Assembly: GCF_009870825.1 (NCBI RefSeq)
Contig: NZ_WTWY01000004.1
Coordinates: forward strand, 310,001-374,000
DNA length: 64,000 nucleotides
Direction of reading: 5' to 3'
From: Paenibacillus sp. USDA918EY
Lineage (GTDB): Bacteria; Bacillota; Bacilli; Paenibacillales; Paenibacillaceae
Positions 33,663 to 42,440 of the stretch are shown in pieces. The notes under the pieces were generated by a model. The model saw only the letters and a program-made list of their open reading frames with translations, ran no database searches and was not told the origin of the DNA. The position numbers and the translations under genes were made by a program. How positions within the stretch are numbered: the stretch's first letter is position 1; each line of letters begins with the position of its first letter.

Positions 33663-35363
33663 GTGACAATGATTGGCATTGATTTAGGAACTACGAACAG
33701 CCTTGTCGCATATTGGACGGAAGAGGGGCCGGCCATTATTCCGAATGTGCTTGGGGAACGGCTGACCCCTTCCATCGTCAGCGTCGACGAAAACGGAGAA
33801 ATTTTGGTCGGACAAATCGCCAAGGAGCGGCTGATCACCCATCCGGAACTGACGGCCGCCGCGTTCAAAAGATATATGGGGACGGAAAAGATTTTCCGTC
33901 TCGGCACATATTCGTTTTCGCCGGAAGAGCTTTCTTCGTTTGTCATCAAGTCCTTAAAAGCGGATGCGGAAGCCTTCTTCGGCCATGAGGTGACGGAGGC
34001 GGTCATCAGCGTTCCGGCGTATTTTAACGATACCCAGCGCAAGGCCACGAAGCGGGCGGCGGAAATCGCCGGCCTCAAGGTCGAGCGGCTGATCAGCGAG
34101 CCGACGGCCGCGGCGATCGCTTACGGGCTGCATCAACGACAGTCGGAAACGAAGTTTCTCGTCTTTGATTTGGGCGGCGGCACGTTCGACGTGTCGATTT
34201 TGGAATTTTTCGAAGGTGTCATGGAAGTGCAGTCGATCGCCGGGGACAATTATTTGGGCGGCGAGGATTTTACGGAACTGCTAGTATCCTGGTTTGCCGA
34301 AAAGCACGTTATCGACATCCAGGCGTTGGATGCCAAAGAGCGTTCCGCTTTATTCAAACAAGCCGAGGTCTGCAAGCGCATGATCGGAAGCGGGTCATAC
34401 GGGCAGATGAGCTTTACGTTGGGAGAAAAGACATGCGAATCGACCATCGACAGGAACGAATTCGAGAAAATCGCCGGTCAGCTGATGCTTCGGCTCCGCC
34501 ACCCGATCGAACGCGCGCTGCGCGACGCGGAACTTGCGCCGGATGATCTGGATGCCGTCATTTTGATCGGCGGCGCGACGCGCATGCCCCTCATCAAATC
34601 GGTCGTCAGCCGCATGTTCGGCAGGCTGCCCTTTAACCAGATCAACCCGGATGAAGCGGTTGCTTTGGGAGCGGCGATCCAGGTGGCGCTCAAGCAAAGG
34701 GACGAAGCTTTAAAAGAGGTCGTGCTGACGGACGTATGCCCGTATACGCTTGGCATTGAAACGACAAAGCCGCTTGGAGGCGGCCGTTACGACGGCGGCC
34801 ATTTTAGCCCGATCATCGAACGGAACACGCCGATCCCGGTCAGCAAAGTGGAATCCTACAGCACCATCCACGATCAGCAAAAAATCATTCGGGTCGCGAT
34901 CTACCAAGGCGAAAGCCGCAAAGTGGAAAATAATATCTACCTTGGCGAGCTGGAGGTGCAAATCCCGGCCGACGAAGCGGGCAACCAGTCCATTGATGTG
35001 AGGTTCACGTACGACATCAACGGGATTCTTGAAGTCGAGGTTACGGTCCTGAGCACTGGAGTCAAACAAAAAACGATCATCGAGAAAAATCCTGGCAAGC
35101 TGACCCCGAAGGAAATCGAAGAACGGTTGAAAGAGCTGAAAGACATCAAAATCCATCCCCGTGAACGGACGGAAAACCGTCTCCTTCTGGCCAAGGGCGA
35201 ACGGCTGTACGAAGAGTCGCTCGGGGAAAGACGATCGGAAATCGCCTTTTTGTTGGAAAGATTCGAGCAGGCGCTGGCTTCGCAAAACGAGCAGGACGTC
35301 AAAAAAGCGGCCGCGGTTTTTAAGAAACAGCTGGAGGAGCTCGAAAGGTGGCGTGATTATTAA
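33663..35363 (+). CDS. hscC: Hsp70 chaperone, HscC-type (short DnaK paralogue)
   Basis: A 566-residue Hsp70, shorter than DnaK (about 610) and lacking its long acidic lid tail. ATPase motifs are intact: GIDLGTTNS (phosphate 1), AVISVPAYFNDTQRKAT, LVFDLGGGTFDVSI (phosphate 2) and VILIGGATRMPLIK (adenosine). The substrate domain runs from about 370 (DVCPYTLGIET) to 490, with a short helical lid. In Escherichia coli the HscC chaperone works with DjlB/DjlC-type membrane J-domain proteins; here a membrane J-domain gene overlaps this one by one base. I keep the GTG at 33663, with GAGG 12 bases upstream; 33669 (ATG) is the alternative. It heads a three-gene operon. Confidence 0.9.
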   Translation: MTMIGIDLGTTNSLVAYWTEEGPAIIPNVLGERLTPSIVSVDENGEILVGQIAKERLITHPELTAAAFKRYMGTEKIFRLGTYSFSPEELSSFVIKSLKADAEAFFGHEVTEAVISVPAYFNDTQRKATKRAAEIAGLKVERLISEPTAAAIAYGLHQRQSETKFLVFDLGGGTFDVSILEFFEGVMEVQSIAGDNYLGGEDFTELLVSWFAEKHVIDIQALDAKERSALFKQAEVCKRMIGSGSYGQMSFTLGEKTCESTIDRNEFEKIAGQLMLRLRHPIERALRDAELAPDDLDAVILIGGATRMPLIKSVVSRMFGRLPFNQINPDEAVALGAAIQVALKQRDEALKEVVLTDVCPYTLGIETTKPLGGGRYDGGHFSPIIERNTPIPVSKVESYSTIHDQQKIIRVAIYQGESRKVENNIYLGELEVQIPADEAGNQSIDVRFTYDINGILEVEVTVLSTGVKQKTIIEKNPGKLTPKEIEERLKELKDIKIHPRERTENRLLLAKGERLYEESLGERRSEIAFLLERFEQALASQNEQDVKKAAAVFKKQLEELERWRDY

Positions 35364-37456
35364 TGCAGATATGGAACATTCTCGGGATGGAGGCGACGGA
35401 TGATGCAGCCAAAATTAAAAGGGCCTATGCGGCCAAGCTAAAGCAGCATCATCCCGAGGACGATCCGGAAGGGTATCAGAAGCTAAGAGAAGCCTATGAT
35501 CATGCGTTAAAGCTGGCCAAAGAGCGGCGCAAAAAAGCGGCGAGCCTGTCCAGGGCGGAATCGGAAGGGCAAGAGGAGGATGCACGGCCACTTTTGGCGG
35601 AATCGGAAAATGTGCGGCATACTGGTAGCTTGAATAATGTGGAGGTCGGATCGGCAGAGATCGGCCAGGATGCATTCGGGATGGAGACGGAGACTGAAAC
35701 CGGGGGCGAGGACGAATACGAAACAACATATGTTCATCGCCGGATAACTGATTTTGGGCAAAATCAGCCGCCTGAGCCGGTCGATCCACTGGAACAATTT
35801 ATGGAACGGATTGAGCGGTTGTACGATCATTTTCCTTCCCGGATTGATCCGGACAGGTGGGTGGAACAACTAAATTCCGACACCATGTGGAACGTGGGGA
35901 TGCAGTCCAATATTTCCGTCAGGCTGCTTTATTTTATGGAGGACCATCATTTTGTACCCGAAGCGGTATGGACGCTGCTTGAAAATACCTTTCATTGGAG
36001 CGAAACGGCCGGCGAAGATCCGAAGGATTTCAAGGACGAATTTCCGAACGTTTACGCGTATGCGGTGGCCAAGCCTCCACTGCTGCATTTGGGTTATACG
36101 GCGCTTTTGCAGGCAGAGGAATCCGACATTGACGATTTTTTGTGGATGCGGGAAAAAGGGCTGCTGGCCATGCTGGAGCGGGATTATGAAACGGCCAAGC
36201 AGCTGCTGGAAGATGCCTCGGAAATTTTCGGGGAGGACCCGGATGCCGTTCGGCTGCTGGCGGAATGTTATGCGCAAACGGGAGATGCGGACAACGCTTT
36301 GCAGGCGAGCGACCTGCTGGTTCGGCTGCAGCCTGACGGAATCGACGGGTACCTGTACCGGGCGCGGGCGTTTTACGAGCGTGGCGACCTTAACGCATGC
36401 CTTCACGATCTGAACCGGGTGTTGGAGCGTCATCCTTCCTACATTGCAGCGTTGTCCCTAGCGGGGCGCTGTTACAGGATGCTGGGAGAATACGACAACG
36501 CGTATGAAATGTATAAACGAATCCTGGACCTTCAGCCCGACGATATCGATGCGGTATTGGCTGTTGCGGACATCAATAGGCAAAAGCTGAACGCGCTGGA
36601 GTCCGGACAGGCTCATGGCGGCCGGGCGGAACGGAAGCGGCTGAAGCAAGCGCTCGGGAAAAAAACGATCGGCCAACGTCTCAAGCTGGGCGGTTTTTTT
36701 CTGGTCACCGGCAAATGGTTCAGCCTGATCGTTCTCGTTCTTTTTCAGATTTATACGGCATCCTCGTTCAAAAATTATACGGGTGAAAGCATAATCAGGT
36801 ATTTCGTCGGTGCCGATAAAGCCCCGGAAATACGAACCGTGTCTTCTATCGATGAATTGGTTCGCCTGCCGGCGAAAGTGGACGGCGTAAGTATCGCACT
36901 CGATCAAGCCGAATATACGGGCATCGTGCAAGTAAAGGTAACGGAGGACGATGAAGAGGAGATCAAGTACGTTAAAGGGAGCGAGATCAAAAAGCAGGGG
37001 CTGGAATCGGCCATCACAGGTTATTTATGCGTGGGAGAGCTGAACGGGAAGCAGCTGATCGTCCTCACGGATTATGATCAGGCCAAACAGATTTACGACA
37101 ACCATCGGATCGAACTGAAGGGAACGGTTCAGGATGTCGACTCGGATATCGCAAGAGAATATAAAAAATGGAGAAGCCAACAACCGAAGGTCGAAGCTTC
37201 AATGACGGAAGCCGTAGAAGTGAACGAAGCGGACGAAGTCATCAAAAAGCTTGAAAAAATGAAAGAGCAGGGGGTGTATCATCCCTTTGCGGATCAGGTG
37301 CCCGAAAAATACGTGAACACGGTTGAGGTGCCAACTCATTCGGAGCATGTCAGGATCCCGTGGAAGTTTAATATCCATTTTGTGATACTTGCCTTACTGT
37401 ACGCATCGGTACTGGCCGAAGTTCGGAGAGTATGGCGTTATTTGCGGTTCAATTAA
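35363..37456 (+). CDS. Membrane J-domain protein with TPR-like repeats
   Basis: A 697-residue co-chaperone. The N-terminal J domain (MQIWNILGMEATDDAAKIKRAY) has HPE (H30-E32) in place of the invariant HPD, in HHPEDDPEGYQKLREAY. This is also the pattern of DjlB/DjlC-type partners of HscC. After a charged, variable segment (50-140), residues about 240-410 form helical repeats of TPR type (DPDAVRLLAECYAQTGDADN, PSYIAALSLAGRCYRMLGEY). One membrane helix lies at about 450-470 and another at about 675-690, so about 200 residues between them face outside or the periplasm-like space. The start overlaps the hscC stop, which implies coupled synthesis. Confidence 0.85.
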   Translation: MQIWNILGMEATDDAAKIKRAYAAKLKQHHPEDDPEGYQKLREAYDHALKLAKERRKKAASLSRAESEGQEEDARPLLAESENVRHTGSLNNVEVGSAEIGQDAFGMETETETGGEDEYETTYVHRRITDFGQNQPPEPVDPLEQFMERIERLYDHFPSRIDPDRWVEQLNSDTMWNVGMQSNISVRLLYFMEDHHFVPEAVWTLLENTFHWSETAGEDPKDFKDEFPNVYAYAVAKPPLLHLGYTALLQAEESDIDDFLWMREKGLLAMLERDYETAKQLLEDASEIFGEDPDAVRLLAECYAQTGDADNALQASDLLVRLQPDGIDGYLYRARAFYERGDLNACLHDLNRVLERHPSYIAALSLAGRCYRMLGEYDNAYEMYKRILDLQPDDIDAVLAVADINRQKLNALESGQAHGGRAERKRLKQALGKKTIGQRLKLGGFFLVTGKWFSLIVLVLFQIYTASSFKNYTGESIIRYFVGADKAPEIRTVSSIDELVRLPAKVDGVSIALDQAEYTGIVQVKVTEDDEEEIKYVKGSEIKKQGLESAITGYLCVGELNGKQLIVLTDYDQAKQIYDNHRIELKGTVQDVDSDIAREYKKWRSQQPKVEASMTEAVEVNEADEVIKKLEKMKEQGVYHPFADQVPEKYVNTVEVPTHSEHVRIPWKFNIHFVILALLYASVLAEVRRVWRYLRFN

Positions 37457-37478
37457 GGTTTACAAGGAGGGATCGAGC

Positions 37479-38120
37479 GTGGAACAAATCAAGGAGACTG
37501 CCTTGCGTTTGCAGCCTTATGTCGACGCGATGACGGCGCTTTGCATTGGAGGGCGTTATGCCGATTATCATATTCAAAACCCGTCAAGGTCGTATTCGAA
37601 ACGATCGAATATCCGTAAAACGCTAAAGTTATGGGAAATAGAAAACGAAACGAACTTAAAGGATGCTTTGGCTTGGTTAACGTCTCATGGACTAAGAAAG
37701 GAATTCGCAGAGCTGAGCGGGATGTTGTCCGTACTGTCCGTTGAAAACCGCGCCCGGCATATCGAAGAAACGGACGATCCGATTCAAAAGCATAAGCTGT
37801 CCGTCATAGCTCAATATTTAGGGCGTTTGCCTGCGGGGGGGATTGCGGCATACGACTACAGCTGGGCCGTATTTATTTGCTGTGCCGCCCACAAAATAAA
37901 TTATATGACCGAACAGGATAAGTGGGATCACATCGACCGGTTCGTCGGATTGGCGAAAGAAAGCTATTCGGAGTGGAATGATTATATGGCGGGATTTGCA
38001 ATAGGAGCCGTTTATTCTTTCGGGCATAAGAGAAGCGGCTACGTCGCGGATAATCAAAGGGTTTTCGCGAAGCTGATGTTTTCCCGTCTTAGCCCGTTCC
38101 GGAAAGTGCGGCTCAGCTGA
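37479..38120 (+). CDS. DUF1266 protein
   Basis: A 213-residue DUF1266 protein. The diagnostic C-terminal block is AYDYSWAVFICCAAHKINYM, then EQDKWDHIDRFVGLAKESYSEWNDYMAGF. The preferred start is the GTG at 37479, eight bases after AAGGAGG; the longer frame from 37389 is antisense-like to the end of the J-domain gene. DUF1266 genes also accompany hscC and its J-domain partners in E. coli (ybeU and ybeR, as I recall), so the association spans phyla. Function is unknown; being a client or an adaptor of the HscC chaperone is a reasonable inference. It closes the operon before a strong terminator. Confidence 0.82.
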   Translation: MEQIKETALRLQPYVDAMTALCIGGRYADYHIQNPSRSYSKRSNIRKTLKLWEIENETNLKDALAWLTSHGLRKEFAELSGMLSVLSVENRARHIEETDDPIQKHKLSVIAQYLGRLPAGGIAAYDYSWAVFICCAAHKINYMTEQDKWDHIDRFVGLAKESYSEWNDYMAGFAIGAVYSFGHKRSGYVADNQRVFAKLMFSRLSPFRKVRLS

Positions 38121-38136
38121 TCATTTCATCTAATAG

Positions 38137-38202
38137 GAATCCGTTTCCTCCATGGTTCGCCTGCGAAGGCGAGCATCGGAGGGGCGGATTCTTTTGTTTT
38201 TC
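38137..38202 (+). terminator. Terminator of the hscC operon
   Basis: A long stem: GAATCCG, CCTCC and GTTCGCC pair with GGCGAGC, GGAGG and CGGATTC around TGCGAA, followed by TTTTGTTTTT. Confidence 0.85.
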
Positions 38203-38366
38203 CGGCAATGCGGAGCATGTCATGCCATGAACATTCCTTGTAAGCTTTTCTCTAAAAAGAGGACTAGATTCCGTGATCCGCCCATATATATAAGTTGGAC
38301 ATGCTCGGGCGATCTTCTACGAATCCAGGCTGCATGGCAGCAACATTTTGATTAGAGGAGGCTGTT
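38203..38366. other. Leader of the aldehyde dehydrogenase operon
   Basis: No gene is supported. An AGAGGAGG site at 38354-38361 serves the dehydrogenase. I could not place a promoter with confidence; a sigma-54-like -24/-12 pair, common before such operons in other bacteria, was looked for and is not convincing. Confidence 0.4.
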
Positions 38367-39893
38367 ATGGAAATGGTATACGCTGAACCGGGACAAAACG
38401 GAGCAAAGGTAGCATTCAAAAAACGTTACGACAATTTCATTGGCGGCAGATGGGTACCTCCCGTGCAAGGACAATACTTTGAAAATGTTTCGCCTGTGAA
38501 TAACAGGGTATTTTGCGAGGTGGCCCGTTCGACGGCCGAAGACATCGAGCTGGCGCTCGACGCCGCGCATGAAGCGAAAGCCGCCTGGGGCCGGACTTCC
38601 GTCGCGGAGCGGGCGAATATATTGAACCGGATCGCGGACCGGATCGAAACCAATTTGGAGATGCTTGCCGTAGCCGAAACATGGGACAACGGCAAACCGG
38701 TCCGGGAGACGCTGGCCGCGGATTTGCCGCTCGCCATCGACCATTTCCGGTATTTCGCCGGATGTATCCGGGCGCAGGAAGGGACGCTCAGCCAAATCGA
38801 CGATGATACGGTGGCGTACCATTTTCACGAGCCGCTCGGGGTTGTCGGCCAAATCATCCCGTGGAATTTCCCGCTGCTGATGGCGACCTGGAAGCTCGCT
38901 CCGGCTCTGGCGGCAGGCAATTGCGTGGTGCTGAAACCGGCGGAGCAAACCCCGGCTTCCATCATGGTGTTCATCGAGCTGATTGAAGACCTGCTTCCTC
39001 CCGGCGTCGTGAACGTCGTTAACGGGTTTGGGCTTGAGGCGGGAAAACCGCTTGCTTCCAGCAGCAGAATCGCCAAGGTTGCTTTTACGGGAGAAACGAC
39101 GACAGGACGGCTCATTATGCAGTATGCCTCGCAAAATCTCATTCCGGTGACGCTGGAGCTTGGCGGCAAATCGCCGAACATTTTCTTTGAAGACGTCATG
39201 GCCAAAGACGATGCGTTTTTCGATAAAGCGCTCGAAGGTTTCACGTTGTTTGCGCTGAATCAGGGGGAAGTGTGCACTTGTCCGTCCCGGGCACTCATCC
39301 AGGAATCCGTTTATGACGAATTTATGGAACGGGCATTAAAGAGAGTTGCCGCCATTAAACAGGGCAATCCGCTGGATCCGGCCACGATGATCGGGGCGCA
39401 GGTGTCCACCGAGCAAATGGAAAAAATCCTCAGCTATATCGACATCGGCAGACAGGAGGGTGCGGAGTGCTTGATCGGCGGAGGCCGAGCATCCATCCCC
39501 GGCGAAATTTCCGACGGATATTACATCCAGCCGACGGTTTTGAAAGGGCAAAACAACATGAGAATTTTCCAGGAGGAGATTTTTGGGCCGGTCGTGGCGG
39601 TGACGACGTTCCGGGATCAGGAAGAAGCGCTCGCCATCGCAAACGATACGCTTTACGGCCTGGGCGCCGGCGTATGGACGCGCGACGTGAATACCGCCTA
39701 CCGGATCGGCCGCCAAATCCAGGCGGGACGAGTATGGACGAACTGCTATCACGCGTATCCGGCGCATGCGGCGTTTGGTGGTTACAAATCGTCGGGTATC
39801 GGCCGCGAAAACCATCTGATGATGCTTTCCCATTATCAGCAGACGAAAAACCTGCTGGTCAGCTACAGCCCGAACGCGCTGGGTTTCTTTTAA
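38367..39893 (+). CDS. NAD-dependent aldehyde dehydrogenase
   Basis: A 508-residue ALDH-superfamily enzyme that oxidises aldehydes to acids. The nucleotide region [27 protein letters not shown], the general base in LELGGKSPN (after FTGETTTGR) and the catalytic cysteine in [13 protein letters not shown] are all present. The second cysteine directly after the nucleophile is typical of the AldB/ExaC acetaldehyde-type group. A DUF779 gene starts 15 bases later, a pairing seen with acetaldehyde dehydrogenases of ethanol-oxidising bacteria. AGAGGAGG lies five bases before the ATG. Confidence 0.92.
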   Translation: MEMVYAEPGQNGAKVAFKKRYDNFIGGRWVPPVQGQYFENVSPVNNRVFCEVARSTAEDIELALDAAHEAKAAWGRTSVAERANILNRIADRIETNLEMLAVAETWDNGKPVRETLAADLPLAIDHFRYFAGCIRAQEGTLSQIDDDTVAYHFHEPLGVVGQIIPWNFPLLMATWKLAPALAAGNCVVLKPAEQTPASIMVFIELIEDLLPPGVVNVVNGFGLEAGKPLASSSRIAKVAFTGETTTGRLIMQYASQNLIPVTLELGGKSPNIFFEDVMAKDDAFFDKALEGFTLFALNQGEVCTCPSRALIQESVYDEFMERALKRVAAIKQGNPLDPATMIGAQVSTEQMEKILSYIDIGRQEGAECLIGGGRASIPGEISDGYYIQPTVLKGQNNMRIFQEEIFGPVVAVTTFRDQEEALAIANDTLYGLGAGVWTRDVNTAYRIGRQIQAGRVWTNCYHAYPAHAAFGGYKSSGIGRENHLMMLSHYQQTKNLLVSYSPNALGFF

Positions 39894-39908
39894 GCTGAGG
39901 AACCGGCT

Positions 39909-40286
39909 ATGGCGCCAGAGGACAATGAGGTTCGCAAGGTCGTTGCTACCGATGCCGCACTGGAACTGATCGGGCTGCTGCGATCCAAGCACGGGCCGGT
40001 CATGTTTCATCAATCGGGCGGATGCTGCGACGGCAGCTCGCCGATGTGTTATCCGTTGGGGGAATTTTTCGTCGGAGACAGCGATGTGCTGATGGGAGAG
40101 ATCGGCGGCGCCCCTTTTTATATGAGCAAAGCCCAATACGAGTATTGGAAGTTTACGCAGCTCATCATCGACGTCGTTCCGGGACGTGGGGGCATGTTTT
40201 CGCTGGAAGGGCCGGAAGGAAAAAGGTTTTTGACGCGTTCCCGGGTGTTTACCGAGGAGGAGCAGCGAAAGTTGAAGCTTTTGTAA
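39909..40286 (+). CDS. DUF779 protein, partner of aldehyde dehydrogenase
   Basis: A 125-residue DUF779 protein. The conserved FHQSGGCCDGSSPMCYPLGEF, with three cysteines, is the family hallmark and suggests metal or thiol chemistry. It follows the aldehyde dehydrogenase by 15 bases in a clear operon. Its role in aldehyde oxidation is not known; a helper or detoxification role is inferred only from this repeated linkage. Confidence 0.87.
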   Translation: MAPEDNEVRKVVATDAALELIGLLRSKHGPVMFHQSGGCCDGSSPMCYPLGEFFVGDSDVLMGEIGGAPFYMSKAQYEYWKFTQLIIDVVPGRGGMFSLEGPEGKRFLTRSRVFTEEEQRKLKLL

Positions 40287-40302
40287 AAACCAAAAAAAGT
40301 TG

Positions 40303-40330
40303 AGAAGGCCCCATTTAAAGGGGCTTTTTC
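40303..40330 (+). terminator. Intrinsic terminator after DUF779
   Basis: AAGGCCCC pairs with GGGGCTT (one bulged G) around ATTTAAA, followed by TTTTTC. Confidence 0.75.
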
Positions 40331-40425
40331 ATCATGCTAAAATGCGCAATCCATGAGAAATCGTATAAAACCAATTATGTTAGGTTATAAAGGAGTACTC
40401 GTCATTCATTTTAAGGAGGAAGGAA

Positions 40426-41091
40426 ATGGAAATCGATAAAACGGCACTTCCGCAAATCGTTTCAGAAGAAGAGTGGCTGGCAGCTCGTGAAAAGCTGCTC
40501 GTCAAAGAAAAGGAACTTACTCGTGCGCTGGATGCGCTGGCCGCAGAGCGCCGCCGAATGCCGATGGTGCGGATCGATAAAGATTACCGTTTCGAAGGGC
40601 CGGACAGCACGGGAAACCTGCTTCATCTTTTTGACGGTCGTCGCCAGCTTATCGTCTACCATTTCATGATGGCTCCGGGTTCCGACCGCCCTTGCCCAGG
40701 TTGCTCGTCTTTTGTCGACAACATTGGCCATCTTGCCCATCTACATGCCCGCGATACGACCTTTGTTCTGGTTTCTCCCGCACCGCTGTCGCAGATTGAA
40801 CCGTACAGAGCGCGTATGGGCTGGACTGTCCCCTGGTTTTCTTCGAACGGCAACGACTTCAACGTTGATTGCGGTGCGGGCAACGGATTCGGCCTAAGTG
40901 TATTTCTCCGACATGACGATAACGTCTTTCGCACCTATTACACGACAGACCGCGGTGTCGACAGGCTCCGCATGGATTTCAATCTCCTTGATCTAACGCC
41001 GTTCGGTCGCCAGGAAAATTGGGAGGATTCGCCTGAAGGCTGGCCGCAAACGCCGCCCTATATTTGGTGGCGCCTACACGACGAATATTAA
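40426..41091 (+). CDS. DUF899 thioredoxin-like protein
   Basis: A 221-residue DUF899 protein. The first 45 residues form an amphipathic helix (WLAAREKLLVKEKELTRALD). The thioredoxin-like core includes LIVYHFMMAP and RPCPGCSSFVDNI, whose CPGC is the candidate redox pair. The end (WPQTPPYIWWRLHDEY) is typical of the family. Substrates are unknown; the family is common next to AraC or VOC genes, and here a VOC gene follows. AAGGAGG lies six bases before the ATG. Confidence 0.87.
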   Translation: MEIDKTALPQIVSEEEWLAAREKLLVKEKELTRALDALAAERRRMPMVRIDKDYRFEGPDSTGNLLHLFDGRRQLIVYHFMMAPGSDRPCPGCSSFVDNIGHLAHLHARDTTFVLVSPAPLSQIEPYRARMGWTVPWFSSNGNDFNVDCGAGNGFGLSVFLRHDDNVFRTYYTTDRGVDRLRMDFNLLDLTPFGRQENWEDSPEGWPQTPPYIWWRLHDEY

Positions 41092-41316
41092 GGATTGGAA
41101 CAATCCCGATGGAATGCGGAATCTGCAGAGACCGCCGCGCCACTGTCTGACGCAGCAGTTACACAAACAGGGGCAAGATGGTTATAACAACAGGGGTTCC
41201 GGTACTCACGGCAGCCGGGCGGAGTGAAATCGTTCAAATTTTTCTTTACAAACGAACATACATTCGCTAAAGTAGTTACTGGGTTAATTACCATATTCCA
41301 GGAGCGTGATTCCGCA

Positions 41317-41709
41317 ATGGCCGAAATCGTTAAAGCAAAAATTGAAAATTCACTTACCGTCTTGTTAGTCTCGGATGTTGAAAAGTCCAGAAAGTATTAT
41401 GAGGAAGCGTTGGGGTGCGAAGTGAACGAACAGTGGGCCATCCGAGACAACTTTGGTTTAGGTTTTAAACTGATCCAGGCGCAAAGCGTCGAAGATGTCC
41501 GGCCCAATAAAGGAACCTGGAATACATACGCTTACGTAAAAACCCACGATGAACTGGATGCCTTGTATCATGAACTCAAAACTAACGGTGCGATCATCGT
41601 TTCCGAACCCGTAATCACGGAATACGATTGGGGGGCATGGAAGGATTTTGCCGTTCGGGATTTGGATGGCTACATCATCGGCTTTGGTTCAGGACATAAA
41701 CACGATTAA
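41317..41709 (+). CDS. VOC/glyoxalase-fold protein
   Basis: A 130-residue vicinal-oxygen-chelate protein. Two beta-alpha-beta-beta-beta units begin NSLTVLLVSDVEKSRKYYEEAL and NTYAYVKTHDELDALYHELK, ending WGAWKDFAVRDLDGYIIGFG. Putative metal ligands are the Glu/Asp near the end of each unit; the usual histidine of the first unit is not obvious, so it may be a binding protein rather than a glyoxalase. The start at 41317 is chosen because relatives begin there; AGGAG lies 12 bases upstream. The frame opens at 41224. Confidence 0.8.
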   Translation: MAEIVKAKIENSLTVLLVSDVEKSRKYYEEALGCEVNEQWAIRDNFGLGFKLIQAQSVEDVRPNKGTWNTYAYVKTHDELDALYHELKTNGAIIVSEPVITEYDWGAWKDFAVRDLDGYIIGFGSGHKHD

Positions 41710-41724
41710 GCGTAAACTTAAGTG

Positions 41725-41758
41725 AGGCTACCGAGCACAGCATCGGCGGCCTTTTTTT
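41725..41758 (+). terminator. Intrinsic terminator after the VOC gene
   Basis: AGGCTACCGA pairs with TCGGCGGCCT with minor mismatch around GCACAGCA, followed by T7. Confidence 0.8.
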
Positions 41759-42044
41759 GATGTTTGCGGAATAGCTGGAAGGAGGGACTTTTTGGCTGTA
41801 AACGCGTAAACTTGTAGTGAGGAAGGACGCATACGTTTTTAAAGGCAAAACCTTCCTTAAAGTCGAACTTTAAAGTACAGCAGCAATATTTTTAAAATGA
41901 TGGCCGCCCCATAAGGTTTCTTGGCTAATCAAATGAAATCTTGCATGAATGTTATAGGATCGAAATTGAAAGTGGAAATATCGGGGAGGTCAACTTCATG
42001 GGAAAAGGGGCATTCAAATAGATCTTGATTCAAGGAGGGAAGAC
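41759..42044. other. Intergenic region with a seven-codon open frame
   Basis: No gene of normal size. GGGGAGG at 41983-41989 precedes ATG 41998, which opens MGKGAFK and a stop at 42019; this could be a leader peptide or the start of a gene cut by deletion. An inverted repeat (TTAAAGT-cga-ACTTTAA) lies at 41857-41873. Confidence 0.35.
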
Positions 42045-42218
42045 ATGGATTACATTTCACCGAAAGAAGCCGCGTTAAACTTGAAACGGTGGCCTAAAGA
42101 GACGATAGCGGCGGGTCCCTGGCATACCATCGGCCTTCAATCGGACGGCACGGTGGTTGCTGCGGGTGACAATAAATACGGCCAATGCGATGTAAGCGGC
42201 TGGCGAGGCATTCTATAA
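42045..42218 (+). pseudogene. One-repeat RCC1-like fragment
   Basis: A 57-residue frame with AAGGAGGG six bases upstream. It reads ETIAAGPWHTIGLQSDGTVVAAGDNKYGQCDVSGW, which is a single RCC1-type blade (H-T-x-G-L, DGTVVAxGxNxYGQC); intact bacterial RCC1 proteins have five to seven. A stop follows shortly (RGIL). The good ribosome site and full first repeat favour a gene truncated at its 3' side over chance. It may still be translated. Confidence 0.65.
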
Positions 42219-42440
42219 ATCACGTTAGCGGATGCGCGTCCAAAAAAACATGACAAAGTCGTTCACTTGGAGAACGTCCTGCACCGGAATATACGGTATA
42301 AAGTAGGAGTCCTCCGTGTGACAAGTCTTTTTCCCATTGGTGATCGCAAAAAATGTTTCGTCATCCGGATCGCTCCTCCCGAAGCCGCTTCTTTCGTGTA
42401 TAATTTTGGTAACCATTTGCAAAGGGCTGAGAATCCAGTA

